This document shows, piece by piece, positions 56,696 to 64,000 of a DNA stretch of 64,000 nucleotides (the stretch's first letter is position 1; the number at the start of each line of letters is the position of its first letter). The DNA lies in the NCBI RefSeq assembly GCF_904849725.1, contig NC_058518.1, positions 504,171,225-504,235,224 on the forward strand, read 5' to 3'. The notes under the pieces were generated by a model. That model was not told the origin of the DNA. It did not search any database and worked only from the letters and a program-made list of their open reading frames with translations. This DNA is from Hordeum vulgare subsp. vulgare (taxonomy: Eukaryota > Streptophyta > Magnoliopsida > Poales > Poaceae). Made by a program: the position numbers and the translations under genes.

Positions 56696-56855
56696 CACGG
56701 GGGAGACACGACCGAGGCCCCCAGGGCCCTGGGCCCGGGTCTTGAGGCCCAACTTATTTGTTGACGGTAGCAACTATTAAGAATATAAGGCCCAACCAAA
56801 CAACTTTTGAAGAAGGCCCGGGGCTTGTTGTCGGCTTAGCTTAGCTACGCCCCTG
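56696..56855. mobile_element. hAT-type MITE, 160 bp
   Basis: An exact 8-bp duplication CCAATGAG lies at 56688-56695 and 56856-56863. Ends are CACGGGGGAGACACGACC and (opposite strand) CAGGGGCGTAGCTAAGCT. The interior is rich in GGGCCC-type sequence. The length and 8-bp duplication point to hAT. Confidence 0.75.
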
Positions 56856-56942
56856 CCAATGAGACACCACGGCCCGATCGATGAGGAGTAATGCTACACG
56901 TACATGCATTTTATGGATGATTTACAGGTTCTTTAAGTATGA

Positions 56943-57760
56943 CTAGCAAAAGAGCCCGTGCGTTGCAACGGAAGAGAAAATAACACACACTCTGAACGCA
57001 ATATATTTTCACATGGCATCACATTTGTGTTGCCGACGATGGCTTTAGTGCTCACACAACACAAACGCGTTTGAATGTACAGTCACTCGAAATAAGATGA
57101 GAAATATGTTGTTTCTCCCCACGACATTTTTTAAAGGTGTGCATGTGTGGTTAACAATGTTTTCTTTCCTCTAAATTTGGTTTTAATTTAATGGATGTTT
57201 ATTGCAATTCGTATCGTCGTCGGAAAGAGAGAGAAAAAAGGACTGTACAGTACAGATTAAGTTTGCACCAAAAATAATATTAAGTATTCAACAGCTAAAA
57301 ATAACATCATATTTAGATTCTACATATTTTTTTAATCAAATTTCATATATAACATGTTAAAATGAGAGTTACGGTTTAAGAGATATGGATAATTTTGTTT
57401 TAGATAAAATTTAGATTGATCAACTGAAAGTTAGGGTTTGTTTTTTAAAATATGAAGGGCGGGTTGATTACCGAAAACATCACGGGGTTTTTCTGAACAA
57501 TGCGAAAAAACGATTCGTTTACTGACTTAAATCCGGACTCCGGGTTGATTACCTGAAACATTAGAGGGTTTTCTAAAAAATGCAAAAAAACGGTTCGTTT
57601 TTTGACTTAAATCCGGACGGCGGGTTGATTTCAGAAAACATCGGGGGGTTTTCTGAAAAATTTAAAAAAGATTTGTTTTTTTACTTAAGTTCAGACTGCG
57701 AGTTGATTTTAGAAAACGTCGGAAGCTTTTTTGTAAAAGTGACACAACGGACAACAAAAG
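56943..57760 (-). mobile_element. Helitron 3' end, reverse orientation; 5' end not found
   Basis: The minus strand ends CCGTTGCAACGCACGGGCTC, then TTTTGCTAG followed by T (56942), the classic hairpin plus CTAG end. AT-rich sequence 57290-57380, reverse complemented, matches 14380-14500 of the Helitron at 12040-14849. The 5' TC end is not identifiable, so the right limit given (end of the tandem array) is arbitrary. Confidence 0.7.
57461..57760 (+). repeat. Four-unit ~80-bp tandem array in the reverse Helitron
   Basis: GGGTTGATT starts units at 57461, 57542 and 57622, and a fourth, diverged unit (GAGTTGATT) at 57700. Period 78-81 bp. Each unit has GAAAACAT, GGGGTTTTCTGAA and TTGACTTAAATCCGGAC-like blocks. 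No function is evident. Confidence 0.8.
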
Positions 57761-58299
57761 GTATTAGAAAGAGATTGGTTGAAATTTTGATTAAGAAGGA
57801 TCGCCCAACCAGTGAAAATCCGTTAGACATTGTAAGTATCTTCAGCACTATTGATCGATGAGACACCACGGCCAGTAACAATTATTCTATGGTAGGCCTG
57901 GGATCCTCCACGAGAAACACACAGGCCACCGCATCAAAACATGATTGTACGAGATCTCTCCCCTGATCCACATCTTGTGCCCACCTACCATATACTGTCG
58001 ATGTGGATGCCTCTTGGCACAAACGTGCGCTGCATTCTCGGTGGCAGTATTATATCAAACACACAAGTGGGCGCTGAACCTTTTTATTTCTTTTGAGACA
58101 GCTAGGCGGTACATTTCTCAGTTTTGTACCAGAGAAAATATATTTTGATGCTAGATAAAATTGATCGTGTGTTTCTCCTAGAGCACAACTTTTTTTGTAC
58201 GCAATCGTCATGGTTTACCTGTAATTTTATTATTAATATGATTATGTGTTAAAATAAATTTTAGTTGTCAATTGAATATTTTTTTAACACATTACATGG
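57761..58299. other. Unassigned AT-rich sequence
   Basis: No gene or repeat is supported. A 16-bp match, ATGAGACACCACGGCC, links 57859-57874 with 56860-56875 beside the hAT MITE. Confidence 0.4.
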
Positions 58300-58911
58300 C
58301 ACTACTAGAAGAAAGCATATCAGTAACGTTGGTTTTTTCCTTACCAATAGTGCTGGGGCAGCGCTACTCCTAACGTGCTACATATAACCTGTTAGCAGTA
58401 GCGCTGGAATTAAAGCATTACTCGTATCTACGTTAGTAGTAGCGCTGGAATAAAAAAAGCGCTACTGTTAAGCCAGCGCTACTGCTAATATTCCTGCTTT
58501 CAATATTTAATTCCCATCGTGTTTATGTCCCCTCTACGTATTTGTGCATGCTCTAAACAATAGTTTCATCTTATCATAATAAGCATGCATTATTCTTATC
58601 ATATCATACACGTAAAGTAGTCTCGTCATTTATACCATCATCATCATTATCCAACATATATATCGTTATCCAACACAAATATCATTAAATCTAAAAAATA
58701 GCGATACACAAAAGTCATGGCACAAATATCTTGCCATATAACTCATCATCATCTTACGTACTCATCTAATAACTCATCATCTAGCTTCTTAATCATATAC
58801 CAAGTTAAAATCTCATAAAACAAAAAAACATCATAATAGTCATCATATGCATGCATCCTAATCGATCATGCCAAGTTAATATAAACCAGAACAACTTGTC
58901 TCTCATAAGAC

Positions 58912-59974
58912 CTAGTCCTCGTTCCTAGGTATAATGTCATAAAACAGAATAACACCTATATCTTCGTGATGAAGCACAGAGATCCAACGGTCTTCAACTT
59001 GTGGCTTGTGATCCTTCTTTATTTCTCTACATGCTTGAATTTGGAGCCTTTTTGATTTGTGGTCAGTCGAGTATGGAGCATCGAACTCAGCCCTCAGCGG
59101 GCTTATAATTTTCATATGATCTTCTGGGTGCATCAAGAGAGACACTACATCATTTTACAGTTGTTGTTGAAGAACATAATAATAACCTAATTAGCAATGT
59201 AATCAACATCATTTATGCAATAGTAGAGGGTACTTAATTAGGAAACTCTTATCAAAATATTTCGATGAATGTCATCCGTCCTCAACCTATGCACTAGTGG
59301 CATGTAAAATGTATAATTTGGGCCAATTCCCAAATTATACGGGAAGTTATCCCTACCAACGAGGACACCAACAAGAAGGTAGAGAAGAACATCCTTCTCC
59401 TCCCAAGTTAGATGTGATCCATACGTGTAGTGTGTCGTGTCAACCAATTTCTGTAACACCAACAAGGAAGCATATTGACACCCATCCAAATGTCGATGTT
59501 GCCTGGCATATTATCTTCAGGATGAAGATCGAAGGTTATTTTCATACCCTCCTGAAATCCATATGCCTTACAAAGATCTTCCCAATGTGGGCACCCTATT
59601 TCTGTGTTAAAAATTGAATTCATTATTTTGATCAGAAATGTGTGACCATGTATAATCCTCAGGTTAGCTCTCCTCGTCTCCATACCCTCGTGGTCTTCGA
59701 AACCGAGCCTCTCCAACACATATATATTCTTGCATGGCAAGGGAGGAACTAATCGAATTGTATAAAACAGAAATTACACGTTGAAGCAAAGAGACAAAAG
59801 TCATGCATGCTTAATTACGAAAAAACACTTGTCATCGTTGCGTACCATAGAAACTTCGAAGGTCTCGTCAAGCTTGATGATGAAGAACATGTTGTCTTGC
59901 AAGTGAGGCCCGTTACACAAACCCCGATAGTCGTCGCAATATTCATACTCCCAATAATCATCGTGAAACATTTC
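58912..59974 (-). pseudogene. CACTA-borne protein with a B3-like segment, degenerate
   Basis: Minus-strand exons: 59974 to 59846 (MFHDDYWEYEYCDDYRGLC ... DNMFFIIKLDETFEVSM), donor GTACG at 59845; a second piece from about 59750 includes KNIYVLERLGFEDHEGME and HGHTFLIKIMNSIFN, then HWEDLCKAYGFQEGMKITFD, which has the W-x-x-L-C-K-x-Y-x-F-x-x-G-M pattern of B3 DNA-binding folds. A frame slip occurs near 59430; frames at 59238-59489 and 58912-59145 (ISPLRAEFDAPYSTDHKSKR) follow. I recall a similar repetitive Triticeae family without a function. The B3 call rests on a short pattern; a lack of intact frame makes it a pseudogene. Confidence 0.5.
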
Positions 59975-60493
59975 CTGTTTTAATATGGTAATTTAAATTA
60001 TAATCTGTGAAACATGTTTGTAAATGCGTAAACAACAACCGTGACACTATATCTAAAGAATTGAACATCTATATATAAAGAGAAGCATGAATAATAAAAG
60101 GGGGACTATATTTGGTCGGATTGTTGATTCATTCCCCTTTTCGGCAATTCCCGCACTCAATATGTCATAGTTTCTAGCACAAGTCATGCCGAAATTCACA
60201 GAAATTTTTGACATGGCCTTTGCTAAAAAGTGGACATATGGGGCACCTGAAATTTGCCGAAACAGAAATGAAACAACATTCCGGCAAAACATAGGCCACT
60301 TGCACATTCCGGCAAAACTGAGGATATTTTTAATTCGCGTGACCATGGCAGAAACGACTAACATTACTGAACGGAGTACTTAATTAACAGAAAACAATAT
60401 GTGATGAATTAACACAAATTTAGCAAGCAAAATTAGTACCAATAGCAATCAAATGACAAAAAAACAGATTTAAAGTAATAAACTAGCTAACCT

Positions 60494-60513
60494 ATTTCTT
60501 CTTCTCCTCCTCT

Positions 60514-60545
<32 letters not shown>

Positions 60546-61345
60546 TTCTTCTCCTCCTCCTCCTCTTTTTCTTCTACTTCTCCTCTTCTTCTACTTCTCC
60601 TCTTCTTCTATTTTTCTTATTCTTCTCCTCTCCTCCTCTTCTTATTCTCCTTCTTCTTCTTCTTCTTCTTTTCTTCTCCTCCTCTTCTCATTTTCCTTTT
60701 TCATATTCTTATTTTCTTGTTCTCCTCTTTCTCTTCTCCTCCTCCTCTTCTTCTTCTTCTTCTTCTTGTTCTTCTTCTTGTTCTTCTTCTTCTTCTTCTT
60801 CTTCTTCTTCTTCTTCTTCTTCTTCTTCTTCTTTTTCTTCTTCTTCTTCTTCTTCTTCTTCTTCTTCTTCTTCTTCTTCTTCTTCTTCTTCTTCTTTTCT
60901 TCTCCGCTTCTTCTTATCCCCTTTTTCTTCTACTTCTCCTCTTCTTCTACTTCTCCTCTTCTTCTATTTTTCCTCTTCTTCTCTTATCCTCCTCTTCTTA
61001 TTCTCCTTCTTTTCTTCTCCTCCTCTTCTTATTTTCCTTCTTCCTATTCTTATTTTCTTTTTTTTGTTCATTGTTCTTCTTCTTCTAACCCTAACCCAAT
61101 TCTAAATATTACTAACCCTAATAATCTAGCACTAACCTAATAAAAATAGAAATTAAATGACAAAAAAATAAAATAAAAAATTATAAATATTTTCCTTCTT
61201 CTCCTCCTCTTCTTCTTCCTTTTATTCTCCTCTTCTTCCTTTTCTTCTCCTCTTCTTCTTCTCCTCCTCCTCTTCTTCTACTTCTCCTCCTCTTCTTCTT
61301 CATTTTCTTCTCCTCTTCTTCTTCTTCTCCTCCTCTTATTCTCCT
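60494..61345 (+). repeat. Long polypyrimidine (TTC/CTC) tract
   Basis: 60494-61084 is nearly pure C/T on the plus strand, with a (TTC)n core at about 60730-60900, then a short mixed AT-rich gap (61085-61192), and pyrimidine again to 61345. Leucine-, serine- and phenylalanine-rich open frames across it are products of the repeat. Confidence 0.92.
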
Positions 61346-61366
61346 GATCTCTAACTACACCACAAC

Positions 61367-61500
61367 ATGGGGAGGAGGGGGCGGGGGTGTCCTACGCAAG
61401 GGATAAAGGTATGGGGAGGAGGGGGCGGGGGCGTCCGACGCAAGGGATAGAGGCATGGGGAGGAGGGGGCGGAGGGCTTACCGGAGCGGCAAGGGAGGGG
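61367..61500 (+). repeat. Three-unit 44-bp G-rich repeat
   Basis: ATGGGGAGGAGGGGGCGGGG starts at 61367, 61411 and 61455. Each unit has three or four runs of three or more G within 20 bp on the plus strand, a G-quadruplex pattern. The third unit diverges after GGGCGG. Confidence 0.75.
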
Positions 61501-61869
61501 GGTTGAAGGCGCGCGCAGGGACGGGCAGGGAGGGCTCTGGCGGGTGGCGGCGGGGACACAGGAGCGCACGCGGGAGAGGGGGGAGGGAAGGAGTGGAGGG
61601 AGAGTTAGGTGATTTGGGAGTCAACACAGGAGCACGCGTACTAGTAGCACTGATTCCCCAAGAGCACTACTGCGATTCTACTTAGCAGTAGCGCTTTTCC
61701 CAAGCGCGTGCTGCTACTACTGGTACCGTCGGTGGGCTGGTTGGGCCACGTTTAGCAGTACCGTTGTTTACGTATCAAGCGCTACTATTAAGGCCATGAC
61801 TAGTGACGCTTGTCAGATCCATTGCTACTGCTAAGTAGCAGCAGCGCGTGCCATATTCCAGCAGTACTA

Positions 61870-61921
61870 CTAGGGTCCTACCTATAAGGTTTTTCCTAGG
61901 GTCCTACCTATAAGGTTTTTC
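61870..61921 (+). repeat. 26-bp duplication at the right CACTA terminus
   Basis: CTAGGGTCCTACCTATAAGG with its TTTTTC tail is repeated exactly (61870-61895, 61896-61921), directly before the CCTACTAGTG end. It doubles the inner part of the terminal repeat. Confidence 0.85.
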
Positions 61922-61930
61922 CTACTAGTG

Positions 61931-62626
61931 TAGGCAGATGTTCATATATGCACACATGCATTCATTTCTATGAACACACACACGCACACCGTATCACTGT
62001 AAGCATCTCCGGATGACCGAGTTGACATATCATCTGAGATTGATGGAGTCACCACATACGGCTTCATAATAAACGTTTCCCTTCATAGAACGCACATCAT
62101 CAAAAGACAATGTCAAGCATGGGACTTGAGCCCTCATGGGCTTTGGATTTCGGTATTTGATAACCATCCAATGGTAGACAGGATTCAATTAAATCATATT
62201 TTCTGATTAAATTATATGGTTTTATTTGATAAGCCAATGAAATGTTGGACAACTAGACCTGTTTATTTAAGGTCAGAGGAAAGTAATGTAAGAGGGAAAT
62301 ACATATTTTTTTTAACTAGGAGAGATTTGACACAAGAAAAAAAATCATTGTCTCTCAACCAATCTACATTTTGATATGCATAAGTTTGCTTTGTTGAGGC
62401 GGAGACTCAAAAGCAACAACCAACTTTGCTCCCTATGCATTGCTGATGAATGCAGGAGGAAAAAAAGCTTTGACACAATAAGAACTTAAATGCATTTTTC
62501 AAAATTTGTATAAGTGCTTTTGTAAGTGTTTGTGCTATGTTTGTTTTTGAGAGTATGCAAATCATGTACCATATTTTTTTTGTAGAAGACATAAACATAT
62601 TACTACAAAAGTATTTGTGCTACTTA
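61931..62626. other. Intergenic sequence, no supported gene
   Basis: 61970-61990 is CA-rich (ACACACACGCACAC). 61985-62130 resembles a dispersed Triticeae repeat I know from other sequences, but I cannot classify it. 62130-62620 shows nothing recognisable. Confidence 0.4.
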
Positions 62627-63136
62627 GACCAGCCACTGTGAGAGTAACTTCAAAAGTAACATCTGGTCCAACTCATCAAATTTGCCTATGTGAAAATGAG
62701 TTCATGAGGAGAGACGTAAATTGAGTAACTTAGTTCACAAATACCTAAGCCAAAATGAGTCTATAACCTAATAACTAAAGCTTTACATGACACTACACAT
62801 ATGTTACTACCCACTATTAAGATACTTCCGTTGTCTTTATTTACTCTGTATATTAGCTTTGGTCAAAGTCAAGCTTTGTAAACTTTGACAAAATTTATAG
62901 ATAAAAATATTAACATATACAATAAAAAATCAGTATCGTTAGATTCATTATTGAATGTACTTTCAGATAATACGAATTAGTTGTGGTAAGTATTTATATT
63001 CTTTTCTATGGATTTGGTCAAAGGTTTACGAAGCTTGACTTCAGTCAACTCTAAAATGTGGACTAAACAAAAACGAAGAGAGTAGTAACATAGTTTAGGA
63101 TAATGTGTATGTTACTATTGTAAGTTATTCTTCACT
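62627..63136. mobile_element. Harbinger-type MITE copy, interrupted by a Stowaway
   Basis: It starts GACCAGCCACTGTGAGAGTA after TTA (62624-62626). The right part (GTTACTATTGTAAGTTATTC ... CACTG, to 63136) is its inverse over the inner repeat but ends before GGCTGGTC, where another copy begins. It is related to the MITE at 7982-10269 (shared GAGAGTAAC...AGTAACAT). Confidence 0.55.
62825..63082. mobile_element. Stowaway MITE, 258 bp
   Basis: CTTCCGTTGTCTTTATTTAC at the left and, on the other strand, CTCTCTTCGTTTTTGTTTAG at the right, with TA at 62823-62824 and 63083-63084. It lies within the MITE above. Confidence 0.75.
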
Positions 63137-63395
63137 GTTACACTATCCACAATGAAAATAACATAGAAAGTAACAAAGATGCCACCTAACGCAAAAAATA
63201 TGACGTGACAATTAATTAATATAAAGATAAAGCAATTGAGTAACTTAGCTAGCTACTCATACTATGAGTAACATAACACATAATAAGACAAGATGAGTTT
63301 ATAAACTAATAAATAAAAGGCTCAATGTTGCTATCCCTATGTTACCATCTACTCTGAAGGTAGTAACTTAGACTATCAATAATGCTACACCTATG
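63137..63395. mobile_element. Truncated copy of the 7982-10269 MITE family
   Basis: The left terminus CTATCCACAATGAAAATAAC matches that MITE; most of the body agrees (for example AGTAACTTAGACTA near 63363). The inverted right terminus is absent. The right limit is approximate. Confidence 0.55.
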
Positions 63396-63570
63396 TAAAT
63401 TGCTACGTAATCTTACATAAAAATATAATTTCCTTCCTTTTAATCCTAACCACTTGCCCCTGATTTTTAGGATGGGGAGGCGTGCCAGCCAATTAAGCAA
63501 GGCCACACCAGCATGCACGTAAGTTTTCGCAGAAAGTAGAAAATTCATGTAAGTGTAGCAAAGCTCCTTA

Positions 63571-64000
63571 GAGCATCTCTAGCAGATCCCATAAAAGAGT
63601 GACCCGCAAAATGCGTTTATAGGTCGTTGCGGAACAATTTTGCGGGACCATTTCGTGTGCCAAAGGTCAGACCCCGTATATGCAACTGTAAAATTTAAAA
63701 AAACGTTCGCGGGTGAAACTACATCATGGTTCTTCATCAAACTACATTATTCTTCATCAGCAACCTACATCAGTTCTTCATACTACTAGGTAGGGGGACC
63801 GCGGGCCGTGCAGCGTACCCGAGCCTAGGCTACCAAAAATGACGGGAGTGGCGGCGACGATGTGGCGTAGGATTCGGAGGAGCTCAGTCATCATCGGAGT
63901 CGAGGTCGATCCAGATCTTGTTCTGCTGGGCCTTCATGATGCGCATGTCCGCCTCCTTGGACGCGCTCGCGTGCGACGCTGCGACCCCTTGCTCGAGGAA
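63571..64000 (-). mobile_element. Left end of a Harbinger-type element running off the window
   Basis: TTA (63568-63570) followed by GAGCATCTCTAGCAGATCCC, the usual Harbinger start. A minus-strand coding fragment (63884-64000) begins beyond the right edge. The other end is off-window. Confidence 0.55.
63884..64000 (-). CDS. C-terminus of a Harbinger-associated Myb/NAM-like protein (partial)
   Basis: A minus-strand frame open from the window edge to TGA at 63884-63886 (38 residues). It has Ala-rich helix ASHASASKEADMRIMKAQQ, then KIWIDLDSDDD at the end. The KEAD-R-IM-KAQ pattern followed by an acidic tail is like the C-terminal parts of NAM-associated/Myb proteins found beside Harbinger transposases in grasses. 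The call is inferred from this and from the transposon terminus. The N-terminal part is off-window. Confidence 0.45.
   Translation of the reverse strand, partial: FLEQGVAASHASASKEADMRIMKAQQNKIWIDLDSDDD

Larger units (their letters stand above)
58300..61930 (-). mobile_element. Second CACTA transposon, 3.6 kb, with B3-like cargo
   Basis: Termini CACTACTAGAAGAAAGC (left) and CACTAGTAGGAAAAACC (right, opposite strand). Flanks are TGG and TAG, a three-base duplication with one mismatch. Sub-terminal repeats are AGTAGCGCTGG/GCGCTACTG type (58380-58490 and 61680-61870). The interior contains a minus-strand pseudogene, a long polypyrimidine tract and a G-rich repeat. No transposase. Confidence 0.75.

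Noticed and set aside
61085..61130. Telomere-like CTAACCCTAACCC
   Set aside because: Only two imperfect units and not the plant CCCTAAA spacing; part of an AT-rich gap in the pyrimidine tract.
60717..61140. Long Leu-, Phe- and Ser-rich open frames
   Set aside because: They are direct translations of the TTC/CTT microsatellite in three frames; no start context, domain or splice signal.

Overview
The window is plant nuclear DNA, almost certainly from a Triticeae grass (wheat, Aegilops, barley or rye group). The evidence is a BARE/Angela-style Ty1/copia element, Athila-like Ty3/gypsy LTRs beginning TGATACGTCTCC, Stowaway MITEs beginning CTCCCTCCGT, CACTA elements with TCCCGGTTGGTG sub-terminal repeats, and spliced genes. 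I see no bacterial genes, CRISPR array or rRNA. Family names come from memory and are tentative. Boundaries marked with a target-site duplication (TSD) were read directly from the sequence.

Only one ordinary host gene looks intact: a four-exon plant class II O-methyltransferase (15123-25537, + strand, 366 aa). Its SAM-binding motif and catalytic His/Glu/Glu are present, and all exon phases agree. Its second intron is about 8.7 kb and is filled with repeats and a reverse-oriented copia fragment.

Layout: 1-6144 is a copia element (5' LTR off-window) with a broken gag-pol, inserted in the 3' end of another coding sequence (6146-6364). 6365-7981 is GC-rich with no gene. 7982-10269 is a Harbinger-type MITE carrying a second MITE and a split Stowaway. 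10325-11942 is a Harbinger element with a broken acidic/Pro-rich ORF. 12040-14849 is a Helitron. 15055-25800 is the methyltransferase with its TATA box and a Stowaway just after the stop. 25939-26589 is Mutator-like, and 26727-28215 is a solo LTR. 28268-56534 is a deep nest: a Harbinger-like element with a pseudogene contains a + strand gypsy element (28886-55837, TSD CACAT). That contains a - strand Fatima-like Athila element (31474-51145, TSD GCTTG), which contains a CACTA transposon (33514-43784, TSD CAT). The CACTA carries its own repeat array and two genes. 56535-58299 holds a Stowaway fragment, a hAT MITE and a reverse Helitron end. 58300-61930 is a second CACTA with a B3-like pseudogene and a long polypyrimidine tract. 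61931-64000 has MITEs and the left end of another Harbinger element with the C-terminus of its protein.

The most unusual content is the cargo of the DNA transposons. One CACTA carries an apparently intact two-exon gene for a coiled-coil protein with a C-terminal membrane anchor. It also carries a seven-exon Ulp1-type cysteine-protease pseudogene, while no TNP2-type transposase is visible. The second CACTA carries a B3-like protein, and Harbinger elements carry low-complexity acidic ORFs. None of these elements looks autonomous within the window.
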